A stretch of 64,000 nucleotides of DNA. It comes from Bacteroidales bacterium. GTDB taxonomy: Bacteria > Bacteroidota > Bacteroidia > Bacteroidales > WCHB1-69. The position numbers were made by a program, and so were the translations under genes. Each line of letters starts with the position of its first letter. Position 1 is the first letter of the stretch. The notes under the pieces were generated by a model. That model was not told the origin of the DNA, searched no databases, and saw only the letters and a program-made list of their open reading frames with translations. This document shows positions 18,596 to 28,131 of this stretch, piece by piece. The DNA lies in contig JAIKWD010000013.1 of NCBI GenBank assembly GCA_024685175.1, positions 1 to 64,000 on the forward strand, read 5' to 3'.

Positions 18596-19396
18596 TTAAT
18601 ATAATTCGTTAGTTCCAATAACTTCACCTAATAACTTGTAGGAGGAAATGACCTCTGTTCCCTTGGCGGTGATGGCAAGCTGATGTTCATAATGAGCTGC
18701 GGGTTTGTGATCTTGCGTACGGATGGTCCAACCATCTTTCTCCATGTAGATCTTTCTGGATCCAAGGGTGATCATGGGCTCGATGCAGATGCACATGCCT
18801 TCTTGCAGGTGGTCGCCAAAACCGGGACGTCCGAAGTTGGGGATGTCGGGGCGCTCGTGCATATCCTTGCCGATACCATGACCGCAGAGTTCACGCACCA
18901 CACCGTAGTTGAACTGCTCCACATAGCTTTCCACCGTATGACCGATGTCGCCGACCGTATTACCGGCCACGGCGACTTCGATGGCCTTCATCAGGGATTC
19001 TTTGGTTCTGTCCATCAGGAGGCGCGTTTCCTCGGCCACTTCGCCCACCGCAAAGGTGTAGGCGAAGTCTCCGTGGAAGCCGTCGAGGACGGCACCGCAA
19101 TCAACCGAGATGATATCTCCGTCCTGCAGATAGTCACCTGCCTTCGGGATACCGTGCACGACCACGTCATTGACGGAGAGGCACAGTGCTGCGGGGAAAC
19201 CCTCGTAGCCCTTGAAGGAAGGTACTGCATGATGGTCGCGAATGCACTCCTCGCCTATCCTATCCAGATAAGTCAAGGGCACACCAGGCTGGATGTGTTT
19301 TGCCACTTCCGCCAAAGTCACGGCCACGACATGAGCGCTCTTCTTCAGCTTCTCAAAGTCGGCTTCGGTTTTATATTTAATTCTCCTGAACATCAT
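18596..19396 (-). CDS. map: Methionine aminopeptidase, type I
   Basis: 266 residues. Removes the initiator Met from nascent proteins. The dimetal site residues are in [19 protein letters not shown] (two Asp), [10 protein letters not shown] (His), ICIEPM (Glu) and [19 protein letters not shown]-like end (Glu). The start is either Met1 or Met2 (two consecutive ATGs, 19396 or 19393). Sits between secY and infA as usual for Bacteroidota. Confidence 0.95.
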   Translation of the reverse strand: MMFRRIKYKTEADFEKLKKSAHVVAVTLAEVAKHIQPGVPLTYLDRIGEECIRDHHAVPSFKGYEGFPAALCLSVNDVVVHGIPKAGDYLQDGDIISVDCGAVLDGFHGDFAYTFAVGEVAEETRLLMDRTKESLMKAIEVAVAGNTVGDIGHTVESYVEQFNYGVVRELCGHGIGKDMHERPDIPNFGRPGFGDHLQEGMCICIEPMITLGSRKIYMEKDGWTIRTQDHKPAAHYEHQLAITAKGTEVISSYKLLGEVIGTNELY

Positions 19397-19410
19397 AGTT
19401 TACGTTACTA

Positions 19411-20769
19411 TTAGCCTCCGTAAACGCCGCCCATACGGCCTTTGATTCTGCCGGACTTGGTGAGACCGTCATAGTGTCTCATCAAGAGGTGGCTTTCGAT
19501 TTGTTGGAGAGTATCCAATACAACACCTACCATAATCAGCAAAGAGGTGCCGCCGAAGAATTGGGCGAACTGTTGGTTCACACCAAACATTCTCACGATA
19601 GCAGGCAACACGGCCACGATGCCGAGGAAGATAGAGCCGGGAAGCGTGATGCGGGACATGATCTTGTCAATCAAATCTGCTGTCTGCTTGCCAGGTTTCG
19701 TACCAGGGATGAAACCATTGTTCTTTTTCAAATCTTCGGCGATCTGCTGAGGATTGATGGTGATGGCGGTGTAGAAATATGTAAAGAGGATGATCATAAT
19801 AAAGAATACAGCATTATAGCCGAATCTGTTATAATCTATAAAGCTGCTCCAGAAACCGGAAGTGGTCTCTTGGCTGATATTCACGAACGTTAAGGGGAGG
19901 AACATGATTGCTTGAGCGAAGATGATAGGCATAACGCCGGCTGCGTTGACCTTCAAAGGAAGGTAGTTACGCACGCCACCGTATTGCTTGTTGCCCACAA
20001 CACGCTTAGCGTATTGAACAGGTACACGACGCGTACCTTGAACGAGCATGATACAGAGGCCGATGATGACCATCATGAGGACAATCTCGATGATGAAGAC
20101 GATAGGACCACCGTTCATCTCGCTAATACGAGCGATGAATTCAGCTCTGATAGCATACGGGAAACGGGCAATGATACCGATCATAATGATCATGGAGATA
20201 CCATTTCCGATACCATTGTCGGTAATACGTTCACCAAGCCACATGATAAACAAGGTGGCGGCGATCAAAAGGATAAACGCGGAGAAACCAAATGCGGTGA
20301 ATCCCATCACGTGGTGCTCAAGCATGGAAGGAGCGATGGCTCCAGGGAACTGGTTGACGATGTTGGCGATATAGGCAGGAGCCTGGATAGCCAACACGAC
20401 CACGGTGAGATAACGGGTGATCTGGTTGATTTTCTTACGTCCGCTTTCGCCTTCTTTTTGGAGACGTTGGAAGTAAGGCACTGCCAAGGTCAGCAATTGG
20501 ACGACGATGGATGCGGAGATGTAGGGCATGATACCCAACGCAAAGATAGAGGCGTTAGAGAATGCACCACCGGAGAACAGGTCGAGCATACCCAACAGAC
20601 CCTTTTGGGCTGCATTGGAGAAAGCGGTAAGACCGCCAGGGTTGATACCCGGAAGCACCACATGAGCACCAAAACGGTATATCAGGATGATGAAGAGCGT
20701 ATAGAGGATACGTTTCCTCAGATCTTCAATCCTGAAAATGTTTTTTATCGTTTCAAAAAATTTTTTCAT
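19411..20769 (-). CDS. secY: Protein translocase subunit SecY
   Basis: 452 residues with ten predicted membrane helices. Typical blocks: RFGAHVVLPGI (plug region), ALGIMPYISASIVVQLL, GNGISMIIMIGI, YTAITINPQQIAEDLKKNNGFIPG and the cytoplasmic loops that meet SecA and the ribosome. Forms the export channel with SecE and SecG. Starts 26 nt after the rplO stop codon. Confidence 0.97.
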   Translation of the reverse strand: MKKFFETIKNIFRIEDLRKRILYTLFIILIYRFGAHVVLPGINPGGLTAFSNAAQKGLLGMLDLFSGGAFSNASIFALGIMPYISASIVVQLLTLAVPYFQRLQKEGESGRKKINQITRYLTVVVLAIQAPAYIANIVNQFPGAIAPSMLEHHVMGFTAFGFSAFILLIAATLFIMWLGERITDNGIGNGISMIIMIGIIARFPYAIRAEFIARISEMNGGPIVFIIEIVLMMVIIGLCIMLVQGTRRVPVQYAKRVVGNKQYGGVRNYLPLKVNAAGVMPIIFAQAIMFLPLTFVNISQETTSGFWSSFIDYNRFGYNAVFFIMIILFTYFYTAITINPQQIAEDLKKNNGFIPGTKPGKQTADLIDKIMSRITLPGSIFLGIVAVLPAIVRMFGVNQQFAQFFGGTSLLIMVGVVLDTLQQIESHLLMRHYDGLTKSGRIKGRMGGVYGG

Positions 20770-20795
20770 CTGTTAATTGGTTTTGTCGAAAAAAA

Positions 20796-21260
20796 TTACT
20801 CTGCTTGAGCAGGGGCGTTAACCAAGGTGGCGGTGCCGCCGACCTTCTCGATGGCTTCCTTAGCCTTGGCGGAGAACTTGTCCGCAGTAACATTAACCTT
20901 AACGGTAAGTTCACCCTTGGCGAGGATAGCGATTAAGTCTTTCTTGTTGGCAAGGCCATTGGCTACGAGAACTTCACGGTTGATGTCGGTGATGTTCTTT
21001 TCAGCCAACATTTGCAACGTGCTCACGTTGATGGCATTGTATTCAACACGGTTGATGTTTTTAAAACCTCTCTTAGGCAGAATTCTATAGATAGGCATCT
21101 GACCGCCTTCAAAACCGATCTTACGGCTGTAGCCAGAACGGGACTTGGCACCTTTGTTACCACGTGTGGAAGTGCCGCCCTTGCCGGAACCCTGACCTCT
21201 ACCAATTCTTCTTTCGCTTTTCGTTGAGTTTTTTGCTGGTTTTAAATTGTGTAACTCCAT
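20796..21260 (-). CDS. rplO: 50S ribosomal protein L15
   Basis: 154 residues. MELHNLKPA...S..R.GRGQGSGKGGTSTRGNKGAKSRSGY is the Gly/Lys/Arg-rich extension that threads into 23S rRNA; GFEGGQMPIYRILPKRGFKN and a globular C-terminal domain follow. Confidence 0.97.
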   Translation of the reverse strand: MELHNLKPAKNSTKSERRIGRGQGSGKGGTSTRGNKGAKSRSGYSRKIGFEGGQMPIYRILPKRGFKNINRVEYNAINVSTLQMLAEKNITDINREVLVANGLANKKDLIAILAKGELTVKVNVTADKFSAKAKEAIEKVGGTATLVNAPAQAE

Positions 21261-21290
21261 ATTGTCTTAAATTTTCAATCGTTATTATTC

Positions 21291-21470
21291 TTATAATTCT
21301 TCTACTGACACGAGGTGCTTGATGGAATCGACGATACCGAGAATTTGAGGAGTAGCCTCATGTTCGACAGTTTGATGCATCTTGCGTAAGCCTAATGCCT
21401 CTAAGGATCTTTTCTGGCGGATAGATCTGTCAACCGCACTTCTAACTTGTGTAATTTTAATCTTTTTCAT
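21291..21470 (-). CDS. rpmD: 50S ribosomal protein L30
   Basis: 59 residues read from the minus strand: MKKIKITQVRSAVDRSIRQK then LGLRKMHQTVEHE, as in L30. Normally preceded by rpsE; here it is the first gene of the transcript, with a GAAGGATG start context, a leader of about 210 nt and a promoter at 21686. Bacteroidota order downstream (rplO, secY) is normal. Confidence 0.95.
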   Translation of the reverse strand: MKKIKITQVRSAVDRSIRQKRSLEALGLRKMHQTVEHEATPQILGIVDSIKHLVSVEEL

Positions 21471-21510
21471 CCTTCGATTTGTTATTAATTATTAATTATA
21501 GTTTATTATC

Positions 21511-21636
21511 AAAAAAAAATAGCGCACTTTTGGAAGTAAAATGCAACTATTCTAACATCAAAAACCATAATAAATCCGCCCTTCTTATCCAACAAAATAT
21601 TTAATTACAGTCCGTGAAATCAAGCAGTTGCGCGCT
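21511..21636 (-). promoter_or_regulatory. Possible attenuator in the rpmD leader
   Basis: On the minus strand an 11-base arm AGCGCGCAACT (21626-21636) can pair with AGTTGC (21543-21548) and GTGCGCT (21521-21527), and the second arm is followed by nine T (21511-21519). The loop is long (about 80 nt), so this is a tentative structure: a transcription-attenuation or ribosomal-protein-binding leader. The region 21471-21802 has no gene. Confidence 0.35.
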
Positions 21637-21685
21637 TTCCAGCCCCTCTTTCTACCCTTCAAGACATTTCACTTCAAAAAGCGTG

Positions 21686-21714
21686 CAAAGATACACTTTT
21701 TTCTTTACAATCAA
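21686..21714 (-). promoter_or_regulatory. Promoter of the rpmD-rplQ operon
   Basis: Minus strand TTGA (21711-21714), 17 nt, then TATCTTTG (21686-21693). A clear Bacteroidota promoter, placed where the upstream half of the spc operon would usually be. Confidence 0.75.
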
Positions 21715-21730
21715 CTCAATAGAAAAAAAA

Positions 21731-21772
21731 TTAGGAATTAGGAATGAAGAATGAAGGATGAGGAGTGAGAGA
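21731..21772. repeat. Low-complexity tract upstream of the rpmD promoter
   Basis: Minus strand reads CTCACTCCTCATCC then ATTCCTA repeated, the same units as at 5575 and 61387, ending about 38 nt upstream of the -7 box. Confidence 0.8.
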
Positions 21773-21802
21773 TAAAAATTTTCGCCGCTTTGCGGCATAA
21801 AT

Positions 21803-23878
<2,076 letters not shown>

Positions 23879-23952
23879 TTAGTCGCCGAAGTGAATCGAT
23901 GATTTGGATTCATCAAAACAAAGACAAGAGGACTACACATCTTCAAAATTCT

Positions 23953-23960
23953 TACTTTTG
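23953..23960 (+). promoter_or_regulatory. -7 box TACTTTTG of the small lipoprotein gene
   Basis: Located 20 nt before the ATG at 23980, diverging from the ligA promoter. Confidence 0.55.
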
Positions 23961-23979
23961 CCATTCAAAATATTACGAT

Positions 23980-24435
23980 ATGACCAAAAACAAATTCGGA
24001 TATTTTCTTGGACTATTATTGCTATCTCTTTCATCTTGCGGGCCTGCGCATTACGTCACTTATCAAGCACCTGTAACCGTTGAGGTCAGTTACTCTTTGG
24101 CAGACAGTTTATGGACTTTCAGCCAGACGCACCTCGACGGCTTCACGGTCAACATCCACAATTGGCAGGAACCCAAAGAGGGAATAGTCGTGGCTTATTC
24201 CGCCACGCAGGACCGGCACGACAGGGCTGACTTGGATTTCGTCGTCACCCACGCCCAATCCAACGATGGATTTGTCGGTGGCTGGTTCAACACGGAAAGC
24301 GGCAGATACTACTTCGACAGTGTTCGCCTCTTCCCGGAGGACTCGTTGGAGCAAGCCATCCGATTTGGCCGCAAAAACGCCCAAATCGCCATCTTCATCC
24401 TATCTAAAGGTAAAGAAGTCCTGTTAGAATATTAA
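23980..24435 (+). CDS. Small lipoprotein, function unknown
   Basis: 151 residues. MTKNKFGYFLGLLLLSLSSC gives a lipoprotein signal with lipidated Cys20. The mature part has about 130 residues with aromatic and acidic patches (SLADSLWTFSQTHLDGFTVNIHNW, DRADLDFVVTHAQ, ESGRYYFDSVRLFP) and no motif I recognise. The last third (DSLEQAIRFGRKNAQIAIFIL) looks amphipathic. Monocistronic between the divergent ligA promoter and a convergent peptidase gene. Confidence 0.7.
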   Translation: MTKNKFGYFLGLLLLSLSSCGPAHYVTYQAPVTVEVSYSLADSLWTFSQTHLDGFTVNIHNWQEPKEGIVVAYSATQDRHDRADLDFVVTHAQSNDGFVGGWFNTESGRYYFDSVRLFPEDSLEQAIRFGRKNAQIAIFILSKGKEVLLEY

Positions 24436-24461
24436 TCGAAAAGATGATATGTGAGTTATCT

Positions 24462-24529
24462 CCCGCTGATTACGCTGATAAACGCAGATCATTCATATAA
24501 AATCAGCGCAAATCCACGAAATCAGCGGG
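24462..24529. repeat. Imperfect inverted intergenic repeat (CGCTGATT/AATCAGCG)
   Basis: CCCGCTGATTACGCTGAT at the left is inverted at the right as AATCAGCG...ATCAGCGGG, with AACGCAGATCA and AAATCCACGAA in between. It fills the 123-nt gap between convergent genes. The sequence style (runs of ATCAGCG and CGCAGAT) looks like a mobile or amplified intergenic element; only one copy is in the window. Confidence 0.6.
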
Positions 24530-24558
24530 CATATAATCTCTACGACTATTCCTCATTC

Positions 24559-26676
24559 CTATTTCAGTCCCCTGTTCTTAAGCAGCGCGTCGATAGTAGG
24601 TTCGTGGCCACGGAAGGCGACGTAGAGATTCATTGCATCATCCGTGTTGCCGCGCTCCAGGATGTTGGTGCGGAAGGCAGTGGCCGTGGCCTGGTCGAAG
24701 ACGCCATTCTCCTTGAAGGCCTCGTAGGCATCGTTGTCCAACATTGCAGCCCACGTATAACTGTAATAACCAGCCGCATAACCGCCGGAGAAGATGTGGT
24801 TGAAATACGGACTCTTGTAACGGGAGATGATAGACGGGATCAGTCCAATCTTCGCCATCGCCTGATCCTCGAAATCGGGCAACTTGATGGTGGTCTTGGT
24901 CGTAATGGTGTGATAGTCCATATCGAGCAACGACGCCGCCAGCAATTCAGTGTTGATGAAGCCCTGCCCATACGTGGAGGCGGCCTCGATCTTCTTTACC
25001 AATGCATCGGGGATGTTTTCGCCGGTTTTGTAGTGGTTGGCGTAAAGCTTCAACACTTCCGGCTCTATGGAGAAATGCTCCATAAACTGGGAAGGCATCT
25101 CCACATAGTCGCGCGGCACGTTGGTGCCGGAGAGGGAACGATAGTGACAACGCGACAGGATGCTGTGCAAGGCGTGACCGAACTCATGAAACAACGTCTG
25201 TAACTGGTCGATGTTGAGCAACGAAGGCTTGTCGCCGGCGGGCTTGGTGAAGTTGCAGACCAAGGAGACCACCGGAATGATGTTGTTGCCGTCGCGGTCG
25301 TAATACTGCTCGCGGAAGTTGGTCATCCACGCACCGCTACGTTTGGAGGCACGCGGGAAGAAGTCCATATACACCACGGCGATGACCTCGTTGTTGTCAA
25401 TCACTTCATAGACCTTTACATCTTCCTGATACACAGGGATGTCGGGATTCTCGCGGAAGGTGAGGCCGTACAACTTGTTGCAGACCATAAAGAGGCCCTT
25501 GCGGGCAGTGTCTAGCGAGAAGTAGGGACGAATTTCCTCTTCATCGAGGTCGTATTGCTCTTTGCGGAGTTTCTCGCAGTAATAACGCCAGTCGTACGGC
25601 TCCAACTTGAAGCCGCCGTGCTCGCGATCAATCATCTTCTGGTAGAGTGCGGCCTCTTCCTTGGCTTTGGCCAGGGCGGGCACCCAAACCTGATTCAACA
25701 ACTTGTAGGCGTTGTTCGCATTCTTGGCCATACAATCCTCCAACACGAAGTTGGCGTAGTTGTCGTAGCCCATTATGTTGGCACGCTCCAGGCGAAGATT
25801 GACAATCTCGTTGATGATCTCTTCGTTGGCATACTCGCCAGAGAGGCAACGACTGGAATAGGCAGTCCAGATCTCCTTGCGCAACTCACGGTCGGCACAG
25901 TTCATCAAGAAGGGCTCCAACGTGGGCATATCAAGGGTGAAGACATATTTGCCCTTGGTGGCCTTGTCTGCGTTGGCTGCCTCTTGGGCGGCGACGAGTT
26001 GCTGTTCGGTAAGGCCTTTGAGTCTGGTAGCGTCGTCCACGACCAACTTGTAACTATTGGTGGCCTTCAGCACATTGTTGCCGAACTTCTGGGTAAGCAT
26101 CGCCAGGCGGGTGTTGATCTCGCGAAAACGCGCCTGCATGTCGGCGGGAACGTTGGCGCCGCCGCGTACGAAGCCCTTGTAGGTCTCCTCCAGCAAGCGC
26201 AGTTGCTCGGCGTTGAGTTGCTCCTTGTCCTTGTTCTGATAGACCTTCTTGACACGTTCGAACAACTTGGCATTGAGCATTATATCGTCGCCATGCTGGG
26301 TGTAGAGCGGCATAATGGTGTCTGCCAATTTCTCCATCTCCTCGTCATTGCAACATTCCAACAAGTTGAAAAAGACAGAGCTCACCTTATTCAAGAGCTC
26401 ATCGCTGTATTCCAGCGGAATAATGGTGTTGCCGAAGGTCGGATCTTCGGTGTTTTTCACAATGGTCTCAATGGCCTCCTTCTGCTGCTTCATACCCTCC
26501 TCGAAAGCGGGCAGGTAGTGTTCGGTCTTGATTTTGTCAAAAGGCGGCACGCCATACGGCGTGTTCCACTCTTGCATAAAGGGATTGTCTTTCAATTTGG
26601 ATTCCTCTTTTTTCTTGCAAGAACCGCAAACGACTCCGAGGATGATAACGCTCATAACGATCAAACTATTTCTCAT
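24559..26676 (-). CDS. M3-family metallopeptidase (Dcp-like), lipoprotein
   Basis: 705 residues with a lipoprotein signal (VIILGVVCGSC, Cys20) followed by KKKEES. Zinc site HEFGH in LQTLFHEFGHALHSIL, with the downstream Glu in the ETP/ESP-type block replaced by the family's usual YVEMPSQFMEH. Dcp-type enzymes remove dipeptides from the C-terminus of oligopeptides. Lipidation places it in the periplasm or on the inner face of the outer membrane, feeding peptide-derived nitrogen to the cell. Follows the PepSY-like gene by 17 nt and probably shares its promoter. Confidence 0.92.
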   Translation of the reverse strand: MRNSLIVMSVIILGVVCGSCKKKEESKLKDNPFMQEWNTPYGVPPFDKIKTEHYLPAFEEGMKQQKEAIETIVKNTEDPTFGNTIIPLEYSDELLNKVSSVFFNLLECCNDEEMEKLADTIMPLYTQHGDDIMLNAKLFERVKKVYQNKDKEQLNAEQLRLLEETYKGFVRGGANVPADMQARFREINTRLAMLTQKFGNNVLKATNSYKLVVDDATRLKGLTEQQLVAAQEAANADKATKGKYVFTLDMPTLEPFLMNCADRELRKEIWTAYSSRCLSGEYANEEIINEIVNLRLERANIMGYDNYANFVLEDCMAKNANNAYKLLNQVWVPALAKAKEEAALYQKMIDREHGGFKLEPYDWRYYCEKLRKEQYDLDEEEIRPYFSLDTARKGLFMVCNKLYGLTFRENPDIPVYQEDVKVYEVIDNNEVIAVVYMDFFPRASKRSGAWMTNFREQYYDRDGNNIIPVVSLVCNFTKPAGDKPSLLNIDQLQTLFHEFGHALHSILSRCHYRSLSGTNVPRDYVEMPSQFMEHFSIEPEVLKLYANHYKTGENIPDALVKKIEAASTYGQGFINTELLAASLLDMDYHTITTKTTIKLPDFEDQAMAKIGLIPSIISRYKSPYFNHIFSGGYAAGYYSYTWAAMLDNDAYEAFKENGVFDQATATAFRTNILERGNTDDAMNLYVAFRGHEPTIDALLKNRGLK

Positions 26677-26693
26677 ATCTATTATTTATCTTA

Positions 26694-27122
26694 TTAATCC
26701 GCATTTTCATAAATGAAAACCTTGTTGTTGTCGAACATCAACTCGATATCGTTGTCCAATTCGGCTTCATATTGACCATGTTCATACGATATCGAGACAA
26801 TAATGTTTTTCGGATATTTGGTCAAGACATAGGTCTTGATGGGTTCGGGCACAATGGTATAGGGAACGGCCTTCTTGCCGCAGTCCACGGATTTCCAATC
26901 TCCGTCTCTGTAAAAATCAATCTCGGTTCCATCGGCCAATTTCACCTCATATTCATTGTCGTCCATTTGCACAGACAACACTTTCACGCCATCAAAATGC
27001 TTATTGACAAACTGTTGTGCTTTTTCAGGCAACTGACTAAAGGTAATCGGTTTATCTGTGAAAGCAAAAAGGTTCATTGATAAAACCACTATCAAAAACA
27101 GGGAAATTCCAATCTTTTTCAT
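26694..27122 (-). CDS. Secreted PepSY-like (DUF2874) protein
   Basis: 142 residues with a signal peptide (KIGISLFLIVVLSMNLFA). Two PepSY-like repeats are visible: FSQLPEKAQQFVNKHFDGVKVLSVQMD..EYEVKLADGTEIDF and VPEPIKTYVLTKYPKNIIVSIS..HGQYEAELDNDIELMF. PepSY-type domains often inhibit or chaperone proteases. It is the promoter-proximal gene of a two-gene unit with the M3 peptidase. Confidence 0.82.
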   Translation of the reverse strand: MKKIGISLFLIVVLSMNLFAFTDKPITFSQLPEKAQQFVNKHFDGVKVLSVQMDDNEYEVKLADGTEIDFYRDGDWKSVDCGKKAVPYTIVPEPIKTYVLTKYPKNIIVSISYEHGQYEAELDNDIELMFDNNKVFIYENAD

Positions 27123-27204
27123 AATTATGCTATATGGACTTCAAGGGTTAAACCATCCCTCAACTGCGGGAAGTCTCGTTAACGCAAAAGAGGGTTTCAG
27201 AGTG

Positions 27205-27212
27205 CAAAAATA
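27205..27212 (-). promoter_or_regulatory. -7 box TATTTTTG of the PepSY-like/M3 unit
   Basis: Minus-strand element 83 nt before the start at 27122. The interval 27123-27588 otherwise holds only the divergent promoter at 27372 and its leader. Confidence 0.5.
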
Positions 27213-27371
27213 AAAAAATATACGTGAGAAAACAAATATGCGCTTTTTCGACCCGACAGATCAAAAAACTTCCAAAATCGGGAGAGTCGTTTAACAATTG
27301 ATTCTTAATTTAACATGTTGATTTTTCATAAGTTACTAATAACAAGAAAGAAAAAATTTTCGAAAAAAGTC

Positions 27372-27403
27372 TTGACAAACGCCCTTTCGGGATGGTATCT
27401 TTG
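27372..27403 (+). promoter_or_regulatory. Strong promoter with long leader
   Basis: TTGAC (27372-27376), 19 nt, TATCTTTG (27396-27403). It drives the secreted-protein pair starting 27589, giving a leader of about 180 nt. The leader contains a GGGG-CTGGCA-CCCC hairpin (about 27421-27434) and no convincing open frame. Confidence 0.7.
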
Positions 27404-27588
27404 TCACGTCTAAAAGATAATGGGGCTGGCACCCCCGAGACAAGAAAACTAATTAAAAAATACAAATGCGCCGACAACTCTAAGGAACAACTGACGAGCC
27501 CATTCCGGACCTGTCACGCTGATTGTCAACCAACTCCTGCGAAAGTGGAATAAATAAAACAAAATATTCATCTATAAAACAAAAAACT

Positions 27589-28089
27589 ATGAAAAGACTT
27601 TTACTTTGCTTATGCATTTGCTTCATGGGTATTTCCCTGTTCGCCGAAGGCGATCGTCCAATCGTCATTGTTCACAAATCCAATGGTGGTTATTGGGCTT
27701 GGTTAAATCTATATAATGACATCTTGTATCATCCGTCCGAAGATGGCGTCGAACCAGCGACACTAGATTGCACAGGAGCGGGATTCAGTGCCTGTCGCGT
27801 ACCCAGAGTCAATCCTTTTCTCACACCTGGAGACAACGCCTCCAGTCCTACTTTGCAAAGAATAATGCCGGCCATCACGGATGCCATCAATGAAATCATT
27901 GAGAAAAGCGAAGAGCGCAGTCGTTCCGGCAACAACAACGGTTCTTATACTAAGAAGATTGCCACTCCGAGTAATGGCCATTCCGGCTATGAAACCTTTT
28001 TTATTCAAGGCAAATGGGCATACAACACTTATGGCGAGGGCACTTTAAAGATCTACATTAATCAATCCAGCATATTGGGCCGCATCTAA
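27589..28089 (+). CDS. Small exported protein, function unknown
   Basis: 166 residues with a signal peptide (MKRLLLCLCICFMGISLFAE, cleavage near residue 19-20). The start at 27589 is the only one that places the signal peptide at the N-terminus. The mature part has IVIVHKSNGGYWAW, a short Cys pair in LDCTGAGFSACRVP (about residues 62-75), then a charged helix-like region (DAINEIIEKSEERSRS). The Cys/Gly-rich stretch recalls the short Cys segments of secreted Bacteroidota peptides encoded beside propeller or thioredoxin-fold proteins, but no family is recognised. 42 nt before the next gene. Confidence 0.7.
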   Translation: MKRLLLCLCICFMGISLFAEGDRPIVIVHKSNGGYWAWLNLYNDILYHPSEDGVEPATLDCTGAGFSACRVPRVNPFLTPGDNASSPTLQRIMPAITDAINEIIEKSEERSRSGNNNGSYTKKIATPSNGHSGYETFFIQGKWAYNTYGEGTLKIYINQSSILGRI

Positions 28090-28131
28090 CCTGAACTTGT
28101 GTAGTCTCTTATAGCATTACAAACAACAACC

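Noticed and set aside
25555-26697. A 380-codon open frame antisense to the M3 peptidase gene
   Set aside because: Shadow of a real metallopeptidase gene with HEFGH on the minus strand.
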